Notes: generated by a model not told the origin, from the sequence alone. 20,213 nt of DNA from WHTB01 sp050699035 (GCA_050699035.1 JBOHDE010000050.1:1-20213), one strand, 5' to 3'; counted from the stretch's first letter, positions 1 to 6,528 are shown. Numbers and translations: made by a program.

Positions 1-39
1 GGGCGCCACCGTGCCGAACCAATCGGCGCGGGGGCGCCC
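1..39 (-). terminator. Strong hairpin, probable terminator of the secreted-protein operon
   Basis: An imperfect inverted repeat fills the first 39 bases. GGGCGCC (1-7) pairs with GGCGCCC (33-39), CCG (9-11) pairs with CGG (29-31), and GCCGA (13-17) pairs with TCGGC (23-27). One T.G wobble and one A/G mismatch interrupt the stem, and the loop is ACCAA. It begins about 20 bases past the stop codon of the leftward gene ending at 60, where a terminator is expected. There is no clear U-run, as is common in high-GC actinobacteria. The window edge cuts off what lies beyond. Confidence 0.6.
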
Positions 40-59
40 CGTGACGAACGAACCGAGCG

Positions 60-818
60 TCAGCAGGTGGCCTTCGACTCCGGCGGACCGAACTGCTGTT
101 TGGCGACCGGCTTGGCCGACCGCAGTGCCTTGTCGAGTGCGGCGGCGTCCCGTCCGGCCATCGCGTCCTCGAGGCTCGCGTCGGCACCAGCCGTGTTCGC
201 GGCCTCGCGCGCCTGGCCGACGGACTGCCGTTTGCCCTCGACCTCACCCTGCCCGATCACGTTGCCGTCATAGGGAAGGGTGGAGTCGGCGCCCAACCCA
301 CGCCACTGCGCGGGTACGACGTCGCCCGGGCTGCAGCGGGCCTCCTGCCACTCGATGGCCATGACGTACTGGTGACCCCCTTCGATCCGGGGCTCGCCCT
401 CACCGGCCATCTTTACCTTCTTCGACAGGTCCCCGTCGGTGAACTGCCAGCCGTACGCGGTCCACGCGAAGGTGTCGGGCGCGGCTTGGTCGGCGCCGGG
501 CCTGGACCACAGGACGTCGTCGACCGAGAAGGTCACCTCGCGAAGGATGAGCCCTTCACCACGGTCGACCTCCTCCTTGCTCGGCCTCATCGGTTTCTCC
601 GACCTCGGGGTGACGACCACGACGTGGTCCGCGTACGTGACCCAGTCCGAGGCGGTCTGGTTGGGCAGGCGATCGCTGCCGTGAGCGATCACGATGGCCT
701 GCTCCCTGGTCGGTGCGGTGTTGTCGCCCAGAGACGTGCCGACTGCGGCGCCCGCTCCTACGGTGGCGACCGCCGTGGCGACCGCGGCGAGGGCAAGGAT
801 GCGTGTGTTGCTATTCAT
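60..818 (-). CDS. Secreted protein of unknown function
   Basis: The 252-residue product starts at an ATG with an AGAGGAA-type ribosome site about 10 bases upstream. Residues 7-28 form an Ala/Val-rich hydrophobic segment after a short polar N-terminus, so it is either a signal peptide or a membrane anchor. The rest is hydrophilic and carries one cysteine in a short loop and one at the C-terminal end, which could form a disulfide. I recognise no enzymatic motif. The C-terminal ~60 residues are rich in Ala, Lys, Asp and Glu and probably helical. The gene lies 22 bases after the secreted zinc-protease gene on the same strand, so the two are probably co-transcribed and the protein acts outside the membrane with or near the protease. 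The middle of the protein (VTFSVDDVLWSRPG) resembles the domain architecture of the partner protein at 1704-2303, which has VTVTFAVRDWIKP. Both may belong to a broad family of actinobacterial exported proteins, but that is a weak inference. Confidence 0.75.
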   Translation of the reverse strand: MNSNTRILALAAVATAVATVGAGAAVGTSLGDNTAPTREQAIVIAHGSDRLPNQTASDWVTYADHVVVVTPRSEKPMRPSKEEVDRGEGLILREVTFSVDDVLWSRPGADQAAPDTFAWTAYGWQFTDGDLSKKVKMAGEGEPRIEGGHQYVMAIEWQEARCSPGDVVPAQWRGLGADSTLPYDGNVIGQGEVEGKRQSVGQAREAANTAGADASLEDAMAGRDAAALDKALRSAKPVAKQQFGPPESKATC

Positions 819-840
819 GACTGTTCCTCTCTCGTCGCGG

Positions 841-1503
841 TCAGGGCCGTGCGTACACGGCGTTGATGTTCGAGCTCTGGTTAGCCCCCAGCGGTTCGCT
901 GAAGGAGACAGGTGTCTGCATGCATCCGAGTGCGTCGTTCGTCTGCGACACCACCGGCGACGCTTGCGCTCCGTGGGTCAGGCCCACCGCATGGCCGGTC
1001 TCGTGGCAGCTGAGGCCGGGCGTGTAGTCCCCGGCTCCCTGGATCCGGATGTACTGCTGGTCGCACTCGTACGTCGGTGAGGGGCTGTCGTCGTTGCACC
1101 AGTTGATGCCGTCGGCACTCCCCGGCACGGCGCCTTCCTGGTAGATGATGTCCGTCTCGCCGCTCCCCGAGAAGACGGGCGTCGAGTCGTAGTGGATCGC
1201 CAGGTCGGTCGGAGAGTATTGCGCGCTCAGCATGTTGCGGACGACCGACCTGTCACCGGCCTCCAGTTCGAAGTCACCGTTGCTGTCCATGTAGTAGTAG
1301 ACGGCGCCGTTGTCGGTCCGGCAGAGCGTTCCCCCTCCGTCGACGCTGCCCTCGTCACACGCGTGGTTGTACGTGGCGGTGGGCACGATGTTGTCGATGT
1401 GGGTCGCCCAGGCAACCCCTGCGGCCAACAAGGTGCCGGCGACTGCGAGGATCACGACAGTCACCGCCCTGCGACGGCCCGATGACGCGACTTGTTGCGA
1501 CAT
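841..1503 (-). CDS. Secreted metzincin-type zinc metalloprotease
   Basis: I place the start at the ATG at 1503, preceded by GGGGGAA, which gives 220 residues; an upstream in-frame ATG at 1575 would add 24 residues lacking a proper ribosome site. Residues 10-33 form a signal peptide (RRR followed by a Val/Ala/Leu core ending in AWA). Residues 167-178 read HETGHAVGLTHG, matching the HExxHxxGxxH zinc-binding signature of metzincins. Met195, in a CMQ context about 20 residues later, could be the Met-turn. A DSNGD segment near residue 73 resembles a calcium-binding loop. Several cysteines suggest disulfides and therefore extracellular action. The substrate is unknown. The protein is short for a metzincin and has no recognisable accessory domain. 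It is the first gene of a two-gene operon with the secreted protein ending at 60. Matrixin-like or snapalysin-like subfamilies are both possible, and the exact family cannot be fixed by eye. Confidence 0.85.
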   Translation of the reverse strand: MSQQVASSGRRRAVTVVILAVAGTLLAAGVAWATHIDNIVPTATYNHACDEGSVDGGGTLCRTDNGAVYYYMDSNGDFELEAGDRSVVRNMLSAQYSPTDLAIHYDSTPVFSGSGETDIIYQEGAVPGSADGINWCNDDSPSPTYECDQQYIRIQGAGDYTPGLSCHETGHAVGLTHGAQASPVVSQTNDALGCMQTPVSFSEPLGANQSSNINAVYARP

Positions 1504-1578
1504 GTTTCCCCCTGTAGCGAGTGCGAAATGGCTGCCGAGGGACGAGGCCAGGTGCGCGTGATGCGCGCATGACAACGC

Positions 1579-1598
1579 AGACGGACGACGGTCCGTCT
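1579..1598. promoter_or_regulatory. 20-bp palindrome upstream of the secreted protease operon
   Basis: AGACGGAC and GTCCGTCT are perfect inverted arms around a 4-base centre (GACG). The site lies about 75 bases upstream of the chosen protease start. It could be a repressor operator or, in RNA, an 8-bp hairpin in the 5' leader. No regulator gene for it is evident nearby. A weak promoter-like pair on the minus strand, TTGACT (1658-1663) and TTGAGT (1634-1639) with 18 bases between, would place the palindrome in the transcribed leader. Confidence 0.35.
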
Positions 1599-1703
1599 CA
1601 CTGGCTGTTTCCCCCCGGAAACCCCTTGCGCCGACTCAACCACCGACCACGCGAGACAGTCAAGGACGTGCCGAGCGCAAGGTGCCGATAGCGGATGGTT
1701 CGT

Positions 1704-2303
1704 CTAGTTTTCGGCTCGCCAGGGCGCTGGGCACTCGGTCGAGGCGGCTCGGGGAAGCGCGCTCTCGATCTGCTCGCGGTTGTCCGTCAGCTCGGCCCCA
1801 CGGAAGGTGTCGGTCGGCTGGTCGTGGCGTTCCGGAACCACGATCAGCAACGGGCCACCTGGCGTCCACGGCTCCCGGACCTGAGCCTCGGTGGGATCGA
1901 CGACGTCGAGAGTGACCTGGTCGTCGCCCTGAGCGGGCTTGATCCAGTCCCGCACGGCGAAGGTCACGGTCACCCTGCCGGGCTCGGGTGCTTCGCGTAC
2001 GGCGACCACGTCGCCCTCTGCGATCAGCCGGGCGCAGGCAACCCACTCCACCAGCGTCTGACCCTGCCCGCCCGGGTCAGCCTCGGGTGACTGGCTCGGA
2101 TCTCCGCCGCCGAGAGTCAGCGAGAGGCCGCCGACGGACACCGCCGCCGCGGCGAGCAGCGCACCGGCCGCGATGCTCCGGCGGCGCCACCAGGGCGCGC
2201 GCGCATCGGCCGCCGGCGCAGCATCGTCGCGTGCTGCCTCGTCACCGATCATGGTCATTGCTCGCCGCAGCCGGTCCTCGTCGTACTCCGTCAGCTGCTC
2301 CAT
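1704..2303 (-). CDS. Single-pass membrane protein, probable anti-sigma partner of the adjacent ECF factor
   Basis: The product has 199 residues: a charged cytoplasmic N-terminus (1-40, EYDEDRLRRAMTMIG), a WWRRRS stop-transfer-like basic patch, one transmembrane helix at about 43-64, and an exported C-terminal domain of about 130 residues. It begins one base after the stop of the sigma-factor gene, so the two are translationally coupled. ECF sigma genes are very often followed by a membrane-anchored anti-sigma factor, and topology and position fit that role. The N-terminal part is too short and lacks the HxxxCxxC zinc motif of ZAS-type anti-sigma domains, so the assignment rests on context. 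The exported part has a VTVTFAVRDWIKP segment similar to one in the secreted protein at 60-818. It could instead be a sensor or an exported effector. Confidence 0.65.
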   Translation of the reverse strand: MEQLTEYDEDRLRRAMTMIGDEAARDDAAPAADARAPWWRRRSIAAGALLAAAAVSVGGLSLTLGGGDPSQSPEADPGGQGQTLVEWVACARLIAEGDVVAVREAPEPGRVTVTFAVRDWIKPAQGDDQVTLDVVDPTEAQVREPWTPGGPLLIVVPERHDQPTDTFRGAELTDNREQIESALPRAASTECPAPWRAEN

Positions 2304-2304
2304 C

Positions 2305-2838
2305 TCAGATCACCTCCGCCGCAGTGAGCTGTGTGCGCATCGCCACTGCCGCGGTGTGCAGACGGCTCTTGACCGTTCCCTCGGGGACGTCAAGCAGCGA
2401 CGCGATGTCACGGACGGATAGGTCCGCGAAGAAGCGCAGCACAAGCACCTGCCGCTGCGCCGCGGGCAGCTTCTCCAAACCGTCGGAGACGACGAGGGCG
2501 AGGATCCGGTCGTCCTCGGTGTGGCCGGACGGTGGCCGTCGTGACCAACGCGCGGTCAGTCGCTCCCGAAGGCCGGCGTCCCTCGACCGCGACCGATGCC
2601 AGTCGGCCGCAACCCGGGAGGCGACCACCGAGGACCACGCCTCCGGGTTGCGGATCTCCGGCCGCTCGGGTCGCGCCTGTTCCTCGAGCAGCTTCAGCCG
2701 GACCTGCTGCACGCCGTCGTCGAGCTCGTCCCACGGCACACCTCCGAGCGCGAGCACCGCACGTACGCGCCCGACGTCCATCGCCGCCTCCAGCCGTGGC
2801 GGGTCGTCGATCCGCCTCGCCGTCCGCCGTCCAGTCAT
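2305..2838 (-). CDS. ECF-type RNA polymerase sigma factor
   Basis: The 177-residue protein has the two-domain layout of group IV sigma factors. A divergent region 2 spans about residues 20-95. Region 4 spans about 118-170 and reads LPAAQRQVLVLRFFADLSVRDIASLLDV followed by PEGTVKSRLHTA, the helix-turn-helix that contacts the -35 element. The ATG at 2838 has a purine-rich AAGGGTGGGG leader; an internal ATG at residue 20 is a less likely start. It is followed after one base by a membrane protein gene, a typical sigma/anti-sigma pair. A GAAC-N17-CGTC promoter lies just upstream, which suggests autoregulation. Region 2 is weakly conserved at the core-binding segment (EDD and DxxQ-type residues are only partly visible), consistent with a SigE-like ECF branch of actinobacteria. 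The signal it responds to is not evident. Confidence 0.88.
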   Translation of the reverse strand: MTGRRTARRIDDPPRLEAAMDVGRVRAVLALGGVPWDELDDGVQQVRLKLLEEQARPERPEIRNPEAWSSVVASRVAADWHRSRSRDAGLRERLTARWSRRPPSGHTEDDRILALVVSDGLEKLPAAQRQVLVLRFFADLSVRDIASLLDVPEGTVKSRLHTAAVAMRTQLTAAEVI

Positions 2839-2863
2839 GCCCCACCCTTCCCGCTACATCTAC

Positions 2864-2888
2864 GACGCAGCAAGGATCGGAAACGTTC
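2864..2888 (-). promoter_or_regulatory. Candidate ECF-type autoregulatory promoter of the sigma operon
   Basis: On the minus strand, GAAC (2885-2888) and CGTC (2864-2867) are separated by 17 bases. This is the general -35/-10 pattern of many ECF sigma factors. Transcription would begin near 2856, about 18 bases before the ATG at 2838 and just ahead of its ribosome site. That geometry is what autoregulation of an ECF operon would require. Confidence 0.55.
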
Positions 2889-2949
2889 ACCCGGCCACAC
2901 CGGGCGAGTCGCGGGGCAGTCGGACGGACGGCGATGGCTTGGCCGCGGC

Positions 2950-3501
2950 TCAGCCGGCCAGGGTGTCGCAGATGTTCTCGGCGGTGCCCTTCGGGCCGAG
3001 CGCGATCGTGTTGGTCCCGTCCCCGTTCACCGTCAGCGACGACCAGCGCCCGGTGACGATGTACCGGCCGCGGGGATGAGAGCCGCCGTCCGGCATCCCG
3101 CCGGAGAACGATCCGTTCTGGATGGTGATGGACCGGAACGACCCGTCCACCGCGTACTCGACGGCCGAGTTGCCGGTCAGGTCGCGGACCACCGACGCGC
3201 CGGTCTCCAGGTTCGTGTAGCGGATGACCAGCGGACCCTTGAAGAGCTGGGTGCGCGGCGAGCCGTCGGGGTAGAACGAGACGTTCTTGAAGAACTCGTT
3301 GTCCCGCACGACGTCGGAGAACAGCGCGAAGTCGCAGTGCTTGCCGGCCGGGAAGGTGGAGTCTGCCGTCTCGAAGCGCGTCCACCCTTCGGACGAGTCG
3401 TCGGTCGCCGCCGAGGCGCTGGCCGCGGTCAGCAGAGAGGTGGTCAGCACAGCTCCGAGACAGGATGCAGCGATCCGGATGGTCCAGTGCGATGAAGGCA
3501 C
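2950..3501 (-). CDS. Secreted protein of unknown function
   Basis: The 183-residue product starts at GTG (3501), chosen because TAGGAG lies 7 bases upstream. Residues 8-32 are a signal peptide (IRIAASCLGAVLTTSLLTA, then ASASAA with an Ala-x-Ala cleavage site). The mature part alternates hydrophobic and polar residues like a beta-sandwich, with segments such as LVIRYTNLETGASVVRDLTG and GRYIVTGRWSSLTVNG. It has a cysteine near residue 56 and one in the C-terminal CDTLAG tail, which probably form a disulfide. I recognise proteins of this look from many Streptomyces-like genomes as extracellular hypotheticals, but know no function. It is divergent from the CGNR regulator, and the ECF gene follows in the same direction after 111 bases with its own promoter candidate. 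Confidence 0.75.
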   Translation of the reverse strand: MPSSHWTIRIAASCLGAVLTTSLLTAASASAATDDSSEGWTRFETADSTFPAGKHCDFALFSDVVRDNEFFKNVSFYPDGSPRTQLFKGPLVIRYTNLETGASVVRDLTGNSAVEYAVDGSFRSITIQNGSFSGGMPDGGSHPRGRYIVTGRWSSLTVNGDGTNTIALGPKGTAENICDTLAG

Positions 3502-3511
3502 GATGCGACTC

Positions 3512-3541
3512 CTAACCAGTAGACTTCGAATTAACGGTTAG
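3512..3541. promoter_or_regulatory. Inverted repeat in the divergent promoter region
   Basis: CTAACC (3512-3517) and GGTTAG (3536-3541) are exact inverted arms, with one further matching base outside the 6-bp core, across an AT-richer centre that includes TTCGAATTAA. It lies in the only intergenic space between the leftward secreted-protein gene and the rightward CGNR-family regulator. It is a plausible operator for that regulator, controlling both genes. This is inference from position and symmetry. Confidence 0.4.
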
Positions 3542-3586
3542 CACCACATCATGGCGTCAGGTCACGATTCAAGACACAATTGGCTT

Positions 3587-4192
3587 ATGCACTGGGTCGA
3601 GGTCGACGGGCTGCAGATGCCCCGTAGGTATGGCGGGCACCCCGCCCTCGACTTCTGCAACACCTGGGCCGGCTGGGGCGAGCCGCCGAAGCCGACTCGT
3701 GAGTGGCTCAGGTCCTATGCCCATCTCGTCGTTTGGGCGCGGCACGCCGAGCTGGTCGATCCCGGCGACGTGGACCGGCTGCGTGCTCTCGGTGACCGTC
3801 GGGCCGACGCCGGTGCGGAGCAGGTCGTCGAGGCGCGGCGCCTGCGGGCGCTGTTGCGCAAGGCCGTCCTCCACCCCACCGATCGGCGGGCGATGGCCGG
3901 GGTAACCGGGTTCGTCCGGCGCGCCGCGACGGCGGTGAGGTTGCAACCGGCCGCCGACCCGCGTTGGGAGATCCCCAGCTCTGCCGGGCTTGCGATCCCC
4001 TTGCTCGCCGTGTCGTGGTCGGCGGGGGAGCTCCTCACCTCGGGTCGGCTCGGCGCCGTGCGCTGCTGCCCGGGCACCGACTGCGGTTGGCTCTTCCTCG
4101 ACCAATCCGGCCGTCGTCGCTGGTGCTCGATGAGCGCCTGTGGCAACCGGGCGAAGGTGCGCGCCCATGCCGCCCGGCAACGTCGGCACTGA
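3587..4192 (+). CDS. CGNR zinc-finger protein with ABATE-like domain, probable transcriptional regulator
   Basis: With the ATG at 3587 (MHWVEVDG) the product has 201 residues; the ATG at 3551 would add 12 residues. Neither has a ribosome site, so the mRNA is probably leaderless. The N-terminal ~130 residues match the stress-induced, putative RNA-binding ABATE domain: GGHPALDFCNTWAGW near residues 16-30, then Arg/Ala-rich helices. The C-terminus carries the CGNR zinc finger: CC at 160-161, Cys166, GWLFLDQSGRRRWCSM ending at Cys180, and CGNR at 185-188, followed by a basic KVRAHAARQRR tail. Proteins of this family are thought to be DNA-binding regulators. The gene is divergent from a secreted-protein gene, with an inverted repeat between them. 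Its ligand is unknown. Confidence 0.85.
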   Translation: MHWVEVDGLQMPRRYGGHPALDFCNTWAGWGEPPKPTREWLRSYAHLVVWARHAELVDPGDVDRLRALGDRRADAGAEQVVEARRLRALLRKAVLHPTDRRAMAGVTGFVRRAATAVRLQPAADPRWEIPSSAGLAIPLLAVSWSAGELLTSGRLGAVRCCPGTDCGWLFLDQSGRRRWCSMSACGNRAKVRAHAARQRRH

Positions 4193-4205
4193 CCTCCATC
4201 GAGTC

Positions 4206-4252
4206 GCATGTCATGTCGTGGGCCTGACGGCGCCGGCCTGATGACACGCGAC
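4206..4252 (+). repeat. Repeat A, copy 1
   Basis: This ~47-base sequence recurs at 4393-4439, 187 bases downstream in the same orientation. The inner 33 bases (4220-4252, starting GGGCCTGACGGCGCC) differ from the other copy at one position only; the outer 14 bases are less conserved. Together the two copies bracket the tandem B repeats. It lies directly after the CGNR gene, and no gene is visible in 4193-4469. Confidence 0.8.
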
Positions 4253-4288
4253 GTCGTGACCATCGGCGGGCGCGCGCCTCACCGGCCA

Positions 4289-4390
4289 GTGCACCATTTG
4301 TCACCACTCGGTGCGAGAGGGTGCAGAGATCGGCCGACGGTGCACCGTTTGCCACCACTCGGTGGCAGATGGTGCAGAGATCGGCCGGCG
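4289..4390 (+). repeat. Tandem 51-bp repeat, two units (B1 4289-4339, B2 4340-4390)
   Basis: Two 51-base units abut head to tail with six differences. Each holds an inverted repeat. In unit B2, TGCACCGTTTGCCACC (4341-4356) pairs over all 16 positions (two G.T wobbles) with GGTGGCAGATGGTGCA (4361-4376) around an ACTC loop. In unit B1 the same stem has three mismatches. Both units end in GCAGAGATCGGCCGRCG. This may be a dispersed palindromic repeat family or a regulatory or terminator array between the CGNR gene and the TPR gene. Confidence 0.85.
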
Positions 4391-4392
4391 TT

Positions 4393-4439
4393 GCGTGTCA
4401 AGTTTCGGGCCTGACGGCGCCGGCCGGATGACACGCGAC
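4393..4439 (+). repeat. Repeat A, copy 2
   Basis: This is the second copy of the sequence at 4206-4252, same orientation; 32 of 33 bases in the core 4407-4439 match. It begins two bases after the tandem B array and ends 30 bases before the TPR gene, so it lies in that gene's probable promoter or leader. Confidence 0.8.
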
Positions 4440-4469
4440 CGTGGCGACGACGTGTGTGAGGCTAGGCCG

Positions 4470-4970
4470 GTGGACCAGACGGACTGGGAGCTACGGGTGG
4501 CCGACGCCTGGGCGTCGATCGACCAGCGGAGCGAGGCGGAGTTCCTTGCCCTGATTGAGAAGCTCGCCGCCGAGCTGCCCCACGACAGCGGTATCGGGGT
4601 CTTCGAGCGGGCCTGCTCGTTCGACTCGACCGGCCACCCCGACCTCGCCGTCCCGCTTTACCGGCAGGCGCTCGAGCTGGGGCTGACTGGCGAGCGCCGG
4701 CGCCGCGCGGTGATCCAGCTGGCCAGCTCGTTGCGCAACCTCGGCCGGCCGGACGAGAGCGTCACACTGCTCAAGACCGAGCTGGACGCCGGCTCCGATC
4801 CGCTGGACGACGCCGTACGAGCGGTGCTGGCGCTGGCGCTCACCGACCTCGGCCAGGAGCGGGAGGCTGTCTCCCTCGTGCTCGGCGCGCTGGCACCGCA
4901 CCTGCCCCGATACCAGCGCTCGATGGCCAACTACGCCCGACTGCTGATGGAAGCCGACCCCGAGGAGTAG
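4470..4970 (+). CDS. Tetratricopeptide-repeat protein
   Basis: I choose the GTG at 4470 (first residues (M)DQTDWELRVADAW), with GAGG eight bases upstream, giving 166 residues. An in-frame ATG at 4428 would start inside repeat A. The protein is all-helical with TPR-like pairs: FERACSFDSTGHPDLAVPLYRQALELGL (about 45-75), RRRAVIQLASSLRNLGRPDESVTLLKTELD (about 77-106), and AVLALALTDLGQEREAVSLVLGALA (about 115-140). Such short TPR proteins are widespread in actinobacteria and are presumed protein-interaction scaffolds; no partner is indicated. It converges on the cupin gene, with 8 bases between stop codons. CCGAGG (4960-4965) and CCTCGG (4973-4978) form a small hairpin over both stops. Confidence 0.8.
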   Translation: MDQTDWELRVADAWASIDQRSEAEFLALIEKLAAELPHDSGIGVFERACSFDSTGHPDLAVPLYRQALELGLTGERRRRAVIQLASSLRNLGRPDESVTLLKTELDAGSDPLDDAVRAVLALALTDLGQEREAVSLVLGALAPHLPRYQRSMANYARLLMEADPEE

Positions 4971-4978
4971 ACCCTCGG

Positions 4979-5347
4979 CTACGCGAGTGAGTCGTCGTCG
5001 GCGGCGGTCTGAGGCCCACCGGCATCCCCGGTATTGACCACCCCGGCCGGCTCGATGAGCATCGCGCGCACCTCGCCCGTCGTCGTGGGGCAATGCTCGA
5101 CCCCACGCGGGACGACGTACAGCTCACCCGGGCCGACGGTGACGTCGCCGTCTCGGAGCTGGATCGTCAGCTCGCCGTCGACTACCAGGAAGAGCTCGTC
5201 GGTGTCGTCGTGCGTGTGCCAGGTGAACTCGCCGTCGAGGCGGACGAGCTTGATCTCGTAGTCGTTCATCCGAGCCACCAGCTTGGGCGAGTAGACGTCG
5301 GTGAACCGACTGAAGCGTTCGTCGATGTTGATCGCGTGAGCGGCCAT
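4979..5347 (-). CDS. Small cupin-fold protein
   Basis: The start is the ATG at 5347 (MAAHAINIDERF), preceded by GGAGAG, giving 122 residues; a longer reading frame upstream has no support. Residues 44-60 read HTHDDTDELFLVVDGEL and residues 75-85 read GELYVVPRGVEH, the two cupin motifs. The expected metal ligands His44, His46, Glu51 and His85 are all present, so this is a metal-binding single-domain cupin of the mannose-6-phosphate-isomerase-like type. The substrate cannot be told from the fold. It begins 31 bases after trpS on the same strand, so it is probably the second gene of a trpS operon and under the same attenuator. Confidence 0.88.
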   Translation of the reverse strand: MAAHAINIDERFSRFTDVYSPKLVARMNDYEIKLVRLDGEFTWHTHDDTDELFLVVDGELTIQLRDGDVTVGPGELYVVPRGVEHCPTTTGEVRAMLIEPAGVVNTGDAGGPQTAADDDSLA

Positions 5348-5378
5348 GCTCTCCAGCCTGTCACGGCCGGTGGAGCGG

Positions 5379-6368
5379 TCAGCGAAGTCCGATCGCCTGC
5401 TGCGCCGCATGCAACGTCGGCAGCGCGGCCTCCCGGGCGCGCTGGGCACCGCGGCGCGCGACCTCCAGCACCTCGCCCGGATCGATCTCCGCGAACCGCT
5501 TCTGCACCGGCTCGAGCGTCGTGACGACCGCCTCGGCCACGGCCTCCTTCAGGCCGCCGTACGACGTGAACGACGCCGCGAGATCGGTCGGGTCGGTGCC
5601 GTCGGTGCATGCCGAGAGCACGTCCAGCAGGCCGGAGATCCCCGGCTTGCCCATCGGGTCGTACCCCACATCACCGTCGGAGTCGGTCACGGCGCGCAGC
5701 ACCTTTCGGCGCACGACGCTCGGCCGGTCGAGCAGGTAGACGGTGCCGGCCGTCGAGTCGTTCGACTTGCCCATCTTGGCGGTGGGGTTCTGCAGGTCCA
5801 TCACCCGGGCACCGGTCGCCGGGGTCACGATCTCGGGTACGACGAAGACCTCGCCGTACTCACGGTTGAACCGGATCGCGAGGTCGCGAGTGAGCTCGAC
5901 GTGTTGGCGCTGGTCCGCGCCGACCGGCACCTCGGTGGTCCGGTAGAGCAGGATGTCTGCCGCCATCAGCGCCGGGTAGGTGAGCAAGGCCGCCCGGGTG
6001 TCGGGTCGGCCGCGGCCCTTCTCCTTGAACTGGATCATCCGGTTGAGCTCGCCGAGATGGACCGTCGACTCCAGCAGGTAGGCGAGCTCGCTGTGCGCCG
6101 ATACATGACTCTGTACGAACAGCGTGGAACGTTCGGGTTCGATGCCGATGGCGAGGCACAGCCGCAGCATCTCTGCGGTGCAGGCACGGACGTCGTCGGG
6201 TCGGTGCGGAACGGTCAGCGCATGCAGGTCGGCGATGCCGTAGTAGCAGTCGGCCTCGCCTTGCTGCGCAGCCATCTGCCGTAGCGCGCCGAGGTAGTTC
6301 CCCAGCGTGAGGTGGCCGGTCGGCTTCAGCAGGCTGAGTACGCGGCGCTCGTTCGTTGGATGTGACAT
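5379..6368 (-). CDS. trpS: Tryptophanyl-tRNA synthetase
   Basis: The enzyme charges tRNA-Trp with tryptophan at the expense of ATP, in the cytoplasm. The ATG at 6368, preceded by AGGAGC, gives 329 residues, the usual bacterial length. The class-I HIGH region is the TrpRS form PTGHLTLGNYLGA (16-28), and the second signature is KMGKS (198-202). The DLHALT segment (47-52) and MIQFKEK (111-117) are typical of the Trp-binding and dimer regions. The gene is preceded by a Trp-rich leader peptide and competing hairpins at 6433-6528. In Streptomyces coelicolor a trpS at the corresponding place (SCO3334, an auxiliary indolmycin-resistant enzyme) is, as I recall, regulated by ribosome-mediated attenuation. 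Whether this protein is the resistant type cannot be judged by eye, and a second trpS outside the window is possible. Confidence 0.97.
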   Translation of the reverse strand: MSHPTNERRVLSLLKPTGHLTLGNYLGALRQMAAQQGEADCYYGIADLHALTVPHRPDDVRACTAEMLRLCLAIGIEPERSTLFVQSHVSAHSELAYLLESTVHLGELNRMIQFKEKGRGRPDTRAALLTYPALMAADILLYRTTEVPVGADQRQHVELTRDLAIRFNREYGEVFVVPEIVTPATGARVMDLQNPTAKMGKSNDSTAGTVYLLDRPSVVRRKVLRAVTDSDGDVGYDPMGKPGISGLLDVLSACTDGTDPTDLAASFTSYGGLKEAVAEAVVTTLEPVQKRFAEIDPGEVLEVARRGAQRAREAALPTLHAAQQAIGLR

Positions 6369-6432
6369 CGGATGCTCCTGGTCGCTCGTGCCTCGACCTT
6401 GGGACCCGGGACCGCGCCGTACGACGCGAGAA

Positions 6433-6456
6433 GAGCCGCCTCGATCGAGACGGCTC
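6433..6456 (-). terminator. Attenuator terminator hairpin (3:4) of trpS
   Basis: On the minus strand GAGCCGTCTC (6447-6456) pairs with GAGGCGGCTC (6433-6442) around a GATC tetraloop, ten pairs including one T.G wobble, followed by TTCTC. It sits 64 bases before the trpS start and downstream of the leader peptide. Its first arm can instead pair with the upstream AGGCGG (6480-6485), so the two states exclude each other. The U-run is short, which is usual in high-GC attenuators. Confidence 0.7.
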
Positions 6457-6479
6457 GGATGGTGTGCGTAATACGCGGG

Positions 6480-6494
6480 CCGCCTAGGAGGCGG
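6480..6494 (-). promoter_or_regulatory. Anti-antiterminator hairpin (1:2) of the trpS leader
   Basis: On the minus strand CCGCCT (6489-6494) and AGGCGG (6480-6485) form a six-pair stem over the last codons and stop codon of the leader peptide. A ribosome stalled on the tandem Trp codons (6496-6501) would cover CCGCCT, freeing AGGCGG to pair with CCGTCT (6448-6453) and break the terminator. Release of the ribosome would allow this hairpin and the terminator to form. Confidence 0.65.
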
Positions 6495-6528
6495 ACCACC
6501 ACTGGGTGCTACAGCTGCGCGCAATCAC
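6484..6528 (-). CDS. trpS leader peptide with tandem Trp codons
   Basis: A 14-codon reading frame starts at GTG (6526-6528), reads (M)IARSCSTQWWSAS and stops at TAG (6484-6486). Two consecutive TGG codons (6496-6501) lie just ahead of the hairpin segments. Trp is the rarest amino acid, and adjacent Trp codons at this place are the mark of an attenuator leader. The frame begins six bases after a TATTAT hexamer, so the mRNA would be leaderless, and no ribosome site is present. There are no other start codons in this frame between the promoter and the GTG. Confidence 0.75.
   Translation of the reverse strand: MIARSCSTQWWSAS

Noticed and set aside
6369..6524. Longer trpS N-terminus, or a T-box before trpS
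   Set aside because: The ATG at 6368 has a ribosome site and the family N-terminus; no T-box AG-box/NTGGNACC motif is seen, and leader peptide plus hairpins explain the region.
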